From contig JAICVS010000008.1 of assembly GCA_025935195.1 (NCBI GenBank), positions 1-57,163 of the forward strand: 57,163 bases of DNA, written 5' to 3'. The DNA comes from Ktedonobacterales bacterium. Its GTDB lineage: Bacteria > Chloroflexota > Ktedonobacteria > Ktedonobacterales > JADMIN01. Each line of letters opens with the position of its first letter. Position 1 is the first letter of the stretch. Shown one piece after another: positions 42,081 through 50,117 of this stretch. Both the position numbers and the translations under genes were made by a program. The notes beneath the pieces are model-generated. The model was given only the letters and a program-made list of their open reading frames with translations. It had not been told where the DNA came from and searched no databases.

Positions 42081-43301
42081 TTAGCGCAACGCCGACTCGT
42101 TGATCGCCAGCACGGCCTCGACCGCTGGGTGCTGCCGGTTCAGCCGCAGGTTCTCGCTGCCGGTCGGGTCCGTGGTGACGTGCAGAATGCCCTCGTCAAT
42201 GCAGATGCGCAGCAGATCGCGCGCCGAGTCGCGGGTCAGCCGGCCGCGGAAGCGGTTCTTGGGATTGAACGGATCGCCGATGAAGTTGGCGACGCCGCCG
42301 ACCGTGCGCCAGGACCAGTGCTTGTCAATGTAGTCGAGGAACTGGATGAAGCCCGGCTCCTCCGGCTCGACCGGGCCTTGCGCCGGCATGAACTGGCTCT
42401 GCGGGCGCGGAGCGCCGTACTCGTTGCCGTGCAGCGGGCCGCTAGTGAAGCCCAGCGCGATGAACTGCTCGGCGGCGCTGATGAGGTCGCGGCTGACTGT
42501 GCCGGGAACGCCGACGACGATCACGCGCTTGTTCAGGCGTAGCTTCAAGCGGGCGCTGATGCGTGTGAAGTCGCGGTCGCCGGTCATCAGGATGAAGGTG
42601 TTGATGCTGGGGCGGTCGAAGACGGTTTCGATGATGTCCATCAGCATGTTCAGGTCAACGGTGCTCTGCGTGATGACGGGCTGCGGCGGTCCCTGGTAGT
42701 AGCCGCCGTTGCCATAGCGGTCGTAGCCGCCACCGTTGCCGTAGCCGCCGCCGTTGCCGTAGCGGTCGTAGGTGCCGCCATTGCCGTAGTAGCCGCCCTG
42801 GCCCTGCCCGCGACGCTCATCCAGCGCCGCGGCTTCCTCGCGCGGATCACCCTCACCGGCCTCGTCGCTCTCGTCGCTCTCAGCCGCCCGCGGCTCGGCG
42901 TCGTCCGCGCGCATCTCATCCACGATCTCTTGCTCGCCGCCCTCGTCCTCGCCTTCGTCGTCGTACTCCTCGGCCTCCATGTCGCCCTCGGCCGGGAGCT
43001 GGCCCTGGCCGTACGACGGCTGCGGCGCGTAGGGCTGGCCCATCGGGCCGCCGGGGTTCTGGCGGAACCGCTCGCGAACCTTGGCCGGGCAATCCACACG
43101 GTCAATCATGGCGGCGGTGAGGCTGCCCTTGAAGAACTCCGGCTGTCTCGACCAGTCCGCATACGCGCGCGCGACCATGACGGTGCCGAACCGGCGAGCC
43201 TGCGCGATCAGCTCCTGCGGATCGGGCTCGCGGTGCTGCACGTTGATCAGGCTGTAGCGGATGTTCTCAAAGTCGATGAACAGCGCAATCTCATCATTCA
43301 C
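42081..43301 (-). CDS. NYN-domain (LabA/DUF88-like) protein with acidic and YGNGG insert
   Basis: The product has 406 residues. The NYN (PIN-like) ribonuclease fold is split. The first part (1-80) carries FIDFENIRYS with acidic D10. The second part (210-290) carries VDLNMLMDI (D217, D222) and MTGDRDF (D242, D244). Between them lie about 125 residues of disorder: an acidic stretch (105-165) and a Tyr/Gly/Asn-rich stretch (168-203, YGNGG repeats). The C-terminus (about 315-400) may be a LOTUS-like winged helix. AGGAG lies 7 bases before GTG 43301. It is probably an RNA-acting nuclease; the target is unknown. Confidence 0.85.
   Translation of the reverse strand: MNDEIALFIDFENIRYSLINVQHREPDPQELIAQARRFGTVMVARAYADWSRQPEFFKGSLTAAMIDRVDCPAKVRERFRQNPGGPMGQPYAPQPSYGQGQLPAEGDMEAEEYDDEGEDEGGEQEIVDEMRADDAEPRAAESDESDEAGEGDPREEAAALDERRGQGQGGYYGNGGTYDRYGNGGGYGNGGGYDRYGNGGYYQGPPQPVITQSTVDLNMLMDIIETVFDRPSINTFILMTGDRDFTRISARLKLRLNKRVIVVGVPGTVSRDLISAAEQFIALGFTSGPLHGNEYGAPRPQSQFMPAQGPVEPEEPGFIQFLDYIDKHWSWRTVGGVANFIGDPFNPKNRFRGRLTRDSARDLLRICIDEGILHVTTDPTGSENLRLNRQHPAVEAVLAINESALR
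42698..42795 (-). repeat. Coding repeat for YGNGG segment
   Basis: Imperfect tandem repeats of about 15 bp within the NYN gene encode successive Tyr-Gly-Asn-Gly-Gly and Tyr-Asp-Arg-Tyr units. Confidence 0.75.
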
Positions 43302-43725
43302 AGCAATACTCCTACCTGGGTAACGCCCCAGCGCATACATTGGACTCGCAGCGAACTCGCAGCATAGACCATCAACTACGGTCGAACCTCGCGCGCTGGG
43401 CTGACTGGCCGATGTCTCCCTGTACCGTTTCCGTTTGACTCGTTCCGTGGTGACGCTGGCGCTAGATGGTATCTGACGGCTGAGCTATGCGACGCGGGCC
43501 TCCAGCATTGGATTCGCCGGTCGCATCCACGGCCGGCCTATACATGCCCCAAACATAACACACAGCCGGCACAAACCTCAACTATCCGCCTGAAAGCGGG
43601 ACCAATGTGATCGGCGCGTCTGCTGGTCAGACGAGCGAGCCGATCCGGCCGTTACACACAGCAGCGATGACAGCAGAAGCCGTGCCGGCATGTGATCATG
43701 TGGACGACGGATGAGCACGCGCACG
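43302..43725. other. Gene-free gap between NYN gene and gcvPB
   Basis: In this 424-bp stretch I find no credible gene, terminator with a U-tract, or known RNA. It must carry the promoter of the NYN gene, which runs leftward from 43301, but no clear box is visible. Confidence 0.4.
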
Positions 43726-45222
43726 TCAGGTGGCGACGGCCGCCGTGGCGGCTGGGGCGGTTTCGGGCTGCCAGCGCAGATCCGGCTTGCGCGCCGCCAG
43801 CGTTTGATCCAGCCGGCCGACGACGGTGATGTGTGGCGCCTCGCGCAGCAGCTCCGGCTGCTCGCGCGCCTCACGGGCGATCTGGCGCATGATGGCGATG
43901 AATTCGTCCAGCGTCTCCTTTGTCTCAGTTTCAGTGGGTTCGATCATCAGGGCTTCGGGCACGATCAGCGGGAAGTAGATCGTCGGCGGGTGCATGCCAA
44001 AGTCGAGCAGTCGCTTGGCGATGTCGAGCGCTGACGCGCCCTGCCGTTTCTGGCGATTGGCGGAGAAGACGAACTCGTGCATGCAGGCGCGGTCGTAGGG
44101 CAGATCGTACTCGTCTCGCAGCGCGCGCATGATGTAGTTGGCGTTGAGCACCGCGCTCGCACTCACGTGCCGCAGCCCATCCGGCCCATTGAAGCGGATG
44201 TAGGTGTAGGCGCGCACCAGCACCAGGAAGTTGCCGCAGTTGGCACGCATGCGGCCAATCGAGAGTGGGCCGGCGTCCTCCCAGAAGTAGTCGTCGCCCT
44301 CGCGCCCCGGCAACGGCCCCGGCAGGAAGGGAATCAGATGCTCGGCCACGCCGACCGGACCGGCGCCCGGCCCACCGCCGCCGTGCGGCGTGCTGCACGT
44401 CTTATGTAGGTTGAAGTGGACGACGTCGAAGCCCATGTCGCCGGGGCGGGTGATGCCCATGATGGCGTTGGCGTTGGCGCCGTCGTAATAGAGCTGGCCG
44501 CCGGCCGCGTGGACACGACGGGCGATCTCGACGATGTTTTCGTCGAAGAGGCCGAGCGTGTTGGGGTTGGTCATCATCAGCGCGGCGATGCGGCCCTGAT
44601 GATCGGCCAGCACACGCTCCAGATGGGCCACATCCACGCCGCCGTGCGCATCCGACTTGAGCTCGACGGTGGTGTAGCCGGCGAGCGTCGCGCTGGCGGG
44701 ATTGGTGCCGTGCGCGCCGTCGGGGATGAGCACCACGTCGCGGTGGCCCTCGCCCTGATGCTCGTGATGCGCTTTGATGATCATCAGCCCGGTGATCTCG
44801 CCGTGCGCGCCGGCCGCCGGCTGCAGCGTGACACGGCGCATGCCCGAAATCTCGGCGAGATAGCCCTCAAGCTCGTAGAGCAGCCGGATCGCGCCCTGCG
44901 TCAGGCTGGCGTCCTCCTGCGGATGCAGGCGCGCGAAGCCGGGCAGCGCGGCCATATCCTCGTTGAGCTTGGGGTTGTACTTCATCGTGCAGGAGCCGAG
45001 CGGATAGAAGCCGGTATCCACGCCGAAGTTGCGCTGCGAGAGATGGGTGTAGTGGCGCACCACTTCGATCTCGCTCACCTCCGGCAGCGGAGCCGGCTCG
45101 GCGCGCAACAGGTCCGCCGGGATCAGCGTGTCCAGCGGCGGCGCCGGCACGTCCAGCGTGGGCAGCGTCGCCGCGCGGCGGCCAGGACCGCCTTTCTCGA
45201 AGATCAGTGTTTCCGTGCTCAT
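43726..45222 (-). CDS. gcvPB: Glycine dehydrogenase (decarboxylating) subunit 2
   Basis: The product has 498 residues. It is the PLP-carrying half of the split P-protein, which decarboxylates glycine and transfers aminomethyl to the lipoyl arm of GcvH. The PLP lysine is K274 in [32 protein letters not shown] and the [19 protein letters not shown] motifs are typical. The start ATG overlaps the gcvPA stop by 4 bases (ATGA), so the two subunits are translationally coupled. It is last in the gcvT-H-PA-PB order. Confidence 0.96.
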   Translation of the reverse strand: MSTETLIFEKGGPGRRAATLPTLDVPAPPLDTLIPADLLRAEPAPLPEVSEIEVVRHYTHLSQRNFGVDTGFYPLGSCTMKYNPKLNEDMAALPGFARLHPQEDASLTQGAIRLLYELEGYLAEISGMRRVTLQPAAGAHGEITGLMIIKAHHEHQGEGHRDVVLIPDGAHGTNPASATLAGYTTVELKSDAHGGVDVAHLERVLADHQGRIAALMMTNPNTLGLFDENIVEIARRVHAAGGQLYYDGANANAIMGITRPGDMGFDVVHFNLHKTCSTPHGGGGPGAGPVGVAEHLIPFLPGPLPGREGDDYFWEDAGPLSIGRMRANCGNFLVLVRAYTYIRFNGPDGLRHVSASAVLNANYIMRALRDEYDLPYDRACMHEFVFSANRQKRQGASALDIAKRLLDFGMHPPTIYFPLIVPEALMIEPTETETKETLDEFIAIMRQIAREAREQPELLREAPHITVVGRLDQTLAARKPDLRWQPETAPAATAAVAT

Positions 45223-46574
45223 GAGATGCCGCCCGCTATTTCTTCCAGCGCCGCCGCCAGCGTATCAATGTCCTCGCGCGTGCGCGTCTCCGTCACGCAG
45301 AAGAGCGCCGCGTCGCCCAGCTCCGGATAGTCGTGGCTCAGATCGTAGCCGCCGATGATGCCGCGCTCGCGCAGCGCGGCGTTGAGCTGCGCGACGGGCA
45401 GCGGCGTCGCCACCGCGAATTCGTCGTAGAAGGGCCGGCCAAAGAGCGGGCGGAAGCCGTCCACGGCGCGGATGCGCTCCTGGGCGTAGTGGGCACGCAG
45501 CAGGCATTGCTCGCCGAGCTCGCGGAAGCCCTGCTTGCCGAGCGCGGCGAGGTAGATCGTGGTCGCTAGCGCCAGCAGCGCCTGGTTTGTGCAGATGTTA
45601 GAGGTGGCGCGCTCGCGGCGGATGTGCTGCTCGCGCGTTTGCAGTGTCAGCACGTAGCCGGTCTGGCCGCGCTCATCCACGGTCTTGCCGGCGATGCGGC
45701 CGGGCAGGCGGCGCATGAACGCGGCGCGCGACGCGAAGATGCCGAGCGCGGGGCCACCGTAACCGAGCGGGCTGCCCAGACTCTGCCCCTCGGCGGCAAC
45801 GATGTCCGCGCCGTACGCGCCCGGCGGGGCGAGCACGCCGAGCGAGGCCGGCTCGGTGATGGCGACGACGTAGACGGCGTTGGTGCGGCGCACCAGCCGC
45901 TCGACGGCGCGCACGTCTTCGAGGGTGCCGAAGAAGTTGGGATGCTGGATGATGACGGCGCGTGTCTCTGATGAGAGCGCGGCCTCCAGCGCGGCGAGCG
46001 AGGTGGCGCCGTCCTCCAGATCCAGCTCGCGCACGGTGAAGCCGCGCGCCCAGGCATAGGTGCGCAGCGTCGCGCGATACTGCGGGTCGAGCGCGCGTGA
46101 GACGAGCACATCGCCGGTGCCGGCGGGGCCGACGGCCAAGAGCGCCGCCTCGACGACCGCCGTGGAGCCGTCGTAGAGCGAGGCGTTGGTGACATCCAGC
46201 CCGGTGAGCTGGCAGGCCATCGTCTGGAACTCGTAGATCGCCTGGAGCATGCCCTGGCTGATCTCCGGCTGGTAGGGCGTGTAGGAGGTGTAGAACTCGG
46301 ATCGCTTGACGAGGTGCGGGACCACGCTGGGAATGTAGTGGTCGTAGCTGCCGGCGCCCAGGAACGAGACATAGTGATCCAGGTCGGCGTTCTGCTCGGA
46401 GAGGCCCAGCATCAGGCGTTTCAGGTCCGGCTCCGGCAGCGCCGCCGGGAGATCGAGCGGGCGCCGCAGGCGCACCGGCTCCGGCACCGGCGCCAGGAGC
46501 TGCTCGATCGTGTCCACCCCCACCGCGCGCAGCATCTCGTGCTGCTCGGCGGCGGTATTAGGGACATAACTCAT
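45219..46574 (-). CDS. gcvPA: Glycine dehydrogenase (decarboxylating) subunit 1
   Basis: The product has 451 residues. It is the N-terminal half of the split P-protein and lacks the PLP lysine. The start [19 protein letters not shown] and [35 protein letters not shown] and [17 protein letters not shown] are family marks. It overlaps gcvPB by 4 bp. It is preceded by a 194-bp gap containing a family A palindrome and a TATACT box at 46739-46744 (minus strand), so it may also have its own promoter. Confidence 0.96.
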   Translation of the reverse strand: MSYVPNTAAEQHEMLRAVGVDTIEQLLAPVPEPVRLRRPLDLPAALPEPDLKRLMLGLSEQNADLDHYVSFLGAGSYDHYIPSVVPHLVKRSEFYTSYTPYQPEISQGMLQAIYEFQTMACQLTGLDVTNASLYDGSTAVVEAALLAVGPAGTGDVLVSRALDPQYRATLRTYAWARGFTVRELDLEDGATSLAALEAALSSETRAVIIQHPNFFGTLEDVRAVERLVRRTNAVYVVAITEPASLGVLAPPGAYGADIVAAEGQSLGSPLGYGGPALGIFASRAAFMRRLPGRIAGKTVDERGQTGYVLTLQTREQHIRRERATSNICTNQALLALATTIYLAALGKQGFRELGEQCLLRAHYAQERIRAVDGFRPLFGRPFYDEFAVATPLPVAQLNAALRERGIIGGYDLSHDYPELGDAALFCVTETRTREDIDTLAAALEEIAGGIS

Positions 46575-46634
46575 GTTGGGCTGTTACCTCATCCAGCAAA
46601 AACGTTGGCCTGGATTCCGCATTGGCCCGCGCGG

Positions 46635-46682
46635 GGTTCCTCACCTCCAGCCCCCTCTCCTTGCGAGGAGAGGGGAAGCCAG
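46635..46682 (-). repeat. Palindromic repeat family A, copy 4
   Basis: GGTTCCTCACCTCCAGCCCC then CTCTCC, a TTGCGA centre, GGAGAGGGG and AAGCCAG. It is inserted in the gap between gcvH and gcvPA, within an otherwise compact operon. Confidence 0.75.
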
Positions 46683-46768
46683 ATCGTGTCTGGTGAGGCA
46701 TATTTCCGTTCGCGCCGGCCGTGCCTTCATGTCCTAACAGTATACCGCGCACGGCAGCCCGCCCGCCG

Positions 46769-47182
46769 CTAGTGGCCGGCGGTCTCCAGGAATTTGGTGT
46801 AGGCGGCGGCATCCATCAGCTTGTCCAGTTCGGCGGGGTCGGACATGCGGATGGCGAGCATCCAGCCCTGGCCGTAGGGGTCTTTGTTGATCGCCTCCAG
46901 CTTGTCGAGGTCTTTGAGCGTCTCGTGGACGCGCGCGAGCGTGCCGCTGACCGGCGCGAATAGTTCGGACGTGGCCTTGACCGACTCAATCTCGCCGAAG
47001 CGGTCGCCGGCTTTGAACTGGGCGGTGCCGACCTCGTTCCAGGGGAGCTCGAGGAAGACGACCTCGCCCAGCTCGTCCTGCGCGTAGTCGGAGATGCCAA
47101 TGAACGCCTCGTCACCCTCGACACGCACCCATTCGTGCGTCTCGGCGTACTTCAAGTTCTCCGGCTGATCTGTCTGTGACAT
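46769..47182 (-). CDS. gcvH: Glycine cleavage system H protein
   Basis: A 137-residue lipoyl carrier protein that shuttles the aminomethyl group between the P, T and L proteins. The lipoylation site is K69 in GEIESVKATSELFAP. YAETHEWVRVEGDEAFIGI and YGQGWMLAI are typical. GAGAGGAGCC lies upstream of the ATG. It is second in the gcv operon, 112 bp after gcvT, with its own extended -10 candidate in the gap. Confidence 0.96.
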   Translation of the reverse strand: MSQTDQPENLKYAETHEWVRVEGDEAFIGISDYAQDELGEVVFLELPWNEVGTAQFKAGDRFGEIESVKATSELFAPVSGTLARVHETLKDLDKLEAINKDPYGQGWMLAIRMSDPAELDKLMDAAAYTKFLETAGH

Positions 47183-47256
47183 GGCGGGTGGTGGCTCCTC
47201 TCGCTCATGGACATATGTGTCTGGTGGTGATGATCCGCGCTGCGCGGTTTCTTGCC

Positions 47257-47265
47257 AGTATAGCA
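47257..47265 (-). promoter_or_regulatory. Extended -10 promoter candidate for gcvH-PA-PB
   Basis: The minus strand reads TGCTATACT in the gap between gcvT and gcvH, about 75 bases before gcvH. It would allow H and P proteins to be expressed independently of GcvT. No -35 box is clear. Confidence 0.4.
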
Positions 47266-47294
47266 GAACGGGCGCGGCGGTGGTGATCAGGTGG

Positions 47295-48437
47295 TCAGCG
47301 CGGGCGCTTGTAGAAGGGCAGTGGGGCGACCTCGGCCGGGATGAGCTTGCCGCGGACGTCTACGGCGACGGGCGTGCCGGGCTGGGCGTGCGCGGGCGGC
47401 ACGAAGGCGAGCGCCGCCGGACGCTCCAGCGTAGGGCAGAACGTGCCGCTGGTGACTTCGCCGATGCGCGCGCCGGGCGACGCCGGCTGGTCCGCCAGGT
47501 AGATCGTGTGGCCGACGCGCGGGATACCGCGGTCGCGCGGCAGGATGCCAACCAGCTTGCGGCGCGGGCCGTCGCGCTTTTCGTCCGCGAGCGCCTGCCG
47601 CCCGATGAAGTCCGCGCCCTTGTTCAGCTTGATGGTCCAGCCCAGGCCGGCTTCGAGCGGGGTGATCTCTTCGGTCAGCTCGTGGCCGTAGAGGCAGTAG
47701 CCGGCTTCCAGGCGCAGGGTGTCGCGCGCGCCAAGGCCGGCCGGCAGCAGGCCGTGCGGCGTGCCGGCATCCAGCACGGCGTCCCAGAGGGCGGCGACGT
47801 GATCAGCCGGGCAGTACAGCTCGAAGCCGTCCTCGCCGGTGTAGCCAGTGCGTGAGATCAGGCAGGTGATGCCGGCCACCGCGCCGGGCGCGCAGTGGTA
47901 GTAGCTGATGGCGTCCAGCGCGGCGGGGGTGAGCGGCTGGAGGATGGACTGCGCGAGTGGGCCTTGCAGGGCGATCAGACCGGTCTCATCTGAGATGTTG
48001 GCGAGGGTGAGATCGGCGCGGCCGGCGGCGTGCTCCGCGAACCAGTCCCAATCCTTGCCCATCGTGCCGGCGTTGACGACGACCATATAGCGCGCGTCGC
48101 CGCGGCGGTAGATCAGCAGGTCGTCCAGCGTGCCGCCGTTGGGCAGGCAGATCTGCGTGTAGAGCGCCTGATTCTCGCTCAACTTCGCCACATCGTTGGG
48201 CACGAGCGATTGCAGGAAGTCCAGCGCGCCGCCGCCCTCGACGCGGAACTGGCCCATGTGGCTGACGTCGAAGAGGCCGGCGCGCTGGCGCACGGCGCGA
48301 TGCTCCGCGATGATGCCAGAATACTGGACGGGCATCTCCCATCCGCCGAACTCGACCAGGCGCGCGCCCAGCGCCCGGTGCCGGTCGAAGAGCGGCGTCC
48401 GCTTGAGCGCCGCGGTGGCGGCTTGTTGGTCGGACAT
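47295..48437 (-). CDS. gcvT: Glycine cleavage system aminomethyltransferase (T protein)
   Basis: The product has 380 residues. It transfers the methylene group from GcvH to tetrahydrofolate, releasing ammonia. Family marks: LVEFGGWEMPVQYSGIIAEH, LFDVSHMGQF, LPNGGTLDDLLIYR, SRTGYTGEDGFELY and GARDTLRLEAGYCLYG with the catalytic Asp in ARDTLR. The open frame extends 67 codons upstream, but GAGAGGAG lies 8 bases before ATG 48437 (MSDQQAAT) and the promoter is inside the extension, so this start is firm. It is first in the gcv operon. Confidence 0.95.
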   Translation of the reverse strand: MSDQQAATAALKRTPLFDRHRALGARLVEFGGWEMPVQYSGIIAEHRAVRQRAGLFDVSHMGQFRVEGGGALDFLQSLVPNDVAKLSENQALYTQICLPNGGTLDDLLIYRRGDARYMVVVNAGTMGKDWDWFAEHAAGRADLTLANISDETGLIALQGPLAQSILQPLTPAALDAISYYHCAPGAVAGITCLISRTGYTGEDGFELYCPADHVAALWDAVLDAGTPHGLLPAGLGARDTLRLEAGYCLYGHELTEEITPLEAGLGWTIKLNKGADFIGRQALADEKRDGPRRKLVGILPRDRGIPRVGHTIYLADQPASPGARIGEVTSGTFCPTLERPAALAFVPPAHAQPGTPVAVDVRGKLIPAEVAPLPFYKRPR

Positions 48438-48490
48438 GCGGATGGCTCCTCTCTCGTCTCGCGGTGTGACGCGCGCTCGTGTGCAGCCAC

Positions 48491-48520
48491 ATTGTAGCGA
48501 TGCGCCGCCGGCTTTGTCTA
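48491..48520 (-). promoter_or_regulatory. Sigma70-type promoter for gcvT operon
   Basis: On the minus strand: TAGACA (complement of 48515-48520), 18 bases, TACAAT (complement of 48491-48496). The start site would be near 48484, giving a leader of about 46 bases, which is too short for a glycine riboswitch. Confidence 0.65.
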
Positions 48521-48547
48521 GCGCGCGGGCAGTGGCGTCGGGCCGTG

Positions 48548-48585
48548 CGGCAATGTTGACTGGGGTGGTCAACATTGCCGTTTTT
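48548..48585 (+). terminator. Perfect 13-bp hairpin followed by T-run
   Basis: CGGCAATGTTGAC (48548-48560) and its exact complement GTCAACATTGCCG (48568-48580) enclose TGGGGTG and are followed by TTTTT. Formally this is a strong rightward intrinsic terminator, yet no rightward gene precedes it within the window's adjacent operon. It lies just upstream of the gcvT promoter and could insulate it or bind a protein. Confidence 0.7.
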
Positions 48586-48737
48586 GCCGCTTTTTGATGT
48601 GGTGTCAGGCGCGTTCTCCTCTCAGATGCCGGATTCAAGCCGGTTTGCGCCTCGCGGCCACTTGACGTTTCGCGTTATGGGTGGCAAAAACGGCAAGAGG
48701 TGGCAAGAAAGTGGCAAGGTGGGCGGCAAAAACGGCA
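48576..48737. repeat. GGCAAAAACGGCA repeats
   Basis: TGCCGTTTTTGCC at 48576-48588 is the exact inverse of GGCAAAAACGGCA at 48683-48695 and 48725-48737. Between the latter two, GGCAAG recurs three times. A related GCAAAAACGGCA occurs at the right end of the window (57030-57041) beside TTGCCGTTTCTTGCC. Confidence 0.8.
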
Positions 48738-49119
48738 CCGTTTGGTGAGGATGCAGCCATGTCCATGCCACTATGCGGGCGGTTGCAAGCGGGTACGGAT
48801 AGACTGTTTGCCACGACGTATGCGATTGTTCAGGTGCTAGCGGCGCTGGGTGGCGCCACGATGATAGAACTAAAATACCACAAGCATGCGAGGGTGTCAA
48901 GGGCGGTGGTTTGGGATTGCCGGGGGCGCGGCCATGACTGGCCGGCGAACAGGCGGGGTAGGCATGAATGCCCTGGTGATGGTGCGCGAGGTTGGGGCAG
49001 GCGCGCGGCCGTCATGCATGGGGATGGGCGCGAGACGGCCATGAGCGCGGGCCGTCCTACCGGCGTTGTGCGCGTGGCGGCGCGGCGCTATACTGGCGTG
49101 GAACCTGCGCGCGTGCGGT

Positions 49120-49135
49120 ATATATCGCGATATAT
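49120..49135. promoter_or_regulatory. 16-bp perfect palindrome
   Basis: ATATATCGCGATATAT, followed by CGCGG (so TATATCGCGA-like units occur twice in tandem). It is strikingly A+T-rich in this context and lies about 60 bp before the acyltransferase start, where an operator would be expected. Confidence 0.5.
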
Positions 49136-49195
49136 CGCGGGCGCGCGGACAGCCGGCGCCGCTGTGCGGCGAGAGGTTGGGGGCAGAGCTAAGCA

Positions 49196-49999
49196 ATGAG
49201 AGCAGTGATCACCTTCATCGTGCGACGGCTCAAGCGCGATCGCGCCTGGTCGCTCGATCCGGCGATGCCGACCTCCGCGCTGCTGGCGATGATCTGCGGG
49301 CTGGTGGGCAAGGCGTTGCGCGGCTATCGGCGGCGCATCGGCATGCGCCACGCGCGCGGCCTCACCCTGATCGGGCGGCACGTGACGCTGCGCAACAAGC
49401 GACTCATCAGCGTCGGACGGAACTTCATCGCCGAGGATTACGCCGAGATTCAGGGTCTCTCGCGCCGCGGCGTGAGCTTCGGCGACCGCGTGACGGTGGG
49501 ACGCTTCGCCATGATCCGCCCGTCGAACTACTACGGCGGCGAGATCGGCGAGGGGCTGGTTGTGGGCGACAACTCGAACATCGGCGCGTATTGCTACATC
49601 GGCTGTTCGGGGTTCATCCGCATCGGCAGCAATGTGATGATGTCGCCGCGCGTCAGCCTGTACGCGGAGAATCACAACTTCAGCGACGTGACGCGGCCGA
49701 TGAAGGCGCAGGGGGTCTCGCGCGAGCAGATCGTGATCGAGGACGACTGCTGGATCGCGTCGCATGCCGTCGTGCTGGCCGGCGTCACGATTGGCCGTGG
49801 CTCGATCATCGCGGCCGGCAGTGTCGTGACCAGGGATGTGCCGCCGTACTCGATCGTCGGCGGCTCGCCCGCGCGCGTCATCCGCTCGCGCCTGGCCGAT
49901 ATGCCTGATCAGGCGCCGGAAATGCTGGCGTGGGGTTCCTCACCTCCCGTCCCCCTCGCCCCGCGGGGCGAGGGGGAGCCAGAATGGGAGCGCGCGTAG
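49196..49999 (+). CDS. Hexapeptide-repeat (LbetaH) O-acyltransferase
   Basis: The product has 267 residues. A hydrophobic/basic N-terminal region (1-50) precedes a left-handed beta-helix of [LIV]-G-x4 turns (about 60-220), including IGAYCYIGCSGFIRIGSNVM, SLYAENHNFSD with the catalytic His, and VVLAGVTIGRGSIIAAGSVV. It is a WcaF/maa-like acetyltransferase of surface-glycan clusters. The last 22 or so residues (WGSSPPVPLAPRGEGEP...) are encoded by a family A palindrome, so the natural C-terminus was replaced. The two genes after it are glycosyltransferases. Confidence 0.88.
   Translation: MRAVITFIVRRLKRDRAWSLDPAMPTSALLAMICGLVGKALRGYRRRIGMRHARGLTLIGRHVTLRNKRLISVGRNFIAEDYAEIQGLSRRGVSFGDRVTVGRFAMIRPSNYYGGEIGEGLVVGDNSNIGAYCYIGCSGFIRIGSNVMMSPRVSLYAENHNFSDVTRPMKAQGVSREQIVIEDDCWIASHAVVLAGVTIGRGSIIAAGSVVTRDVPPYSIVGGSPARVIRSRLADMPDQAPEMLAWGSSPPVPLAPRGEGEPEWERA
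49934..49982 (+). repeat. Palindromic repeat family A, copy 5, inside a coding region
   Basis: GGTTCCTCACCTCCCGTCCC, then CCTCGCC, CCGCGGGG centre, GGCGAGGGGGAGCCAG. It lies wholly within the 3' end of the acyltransferase gene and is translated. Confidence 0.85.
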
Positions 50000-50117
50000 G
50001 CGATGTTTGCGTGAAGAAGCCGGGCGTGCGTGGGCTTCGCTAGCTGCGCATCCGCAATCCATGCCGGCGGCGAATGCAGACGAGAACGGGATGACAGCGC
50101 ACACGGCGGGAGGGGAC

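Larger units (their letters stand above)
48438..49195. other. 758-bp gene-free region with repeats before gcvT and glycan cluster
   Basis: It holds, left to right: the gcvT promoter (48491-48520), a 13-bp perfect-arm hairpin with T-run (48548-48585), one inverted and two direct copies of a GGCAAAAACGGCA motif (48576-48588, 48683-48695, 48725-48737), a core-only family B palindrome GGCATGAATGCC (48961-48972) and a 16-bp palindrome (49120-49135). No gene is supported. Confidence 0.7.

Noticed and set aside
48438..48600. Glycine riboswitch before gcvT
   Set aside because: The promoter TAGACA-18-TACAAT lies within 90 bases of the start, leaving a leader of about 46 bases, too short for the aptamer. 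No conserved aptamer sequences are seen.
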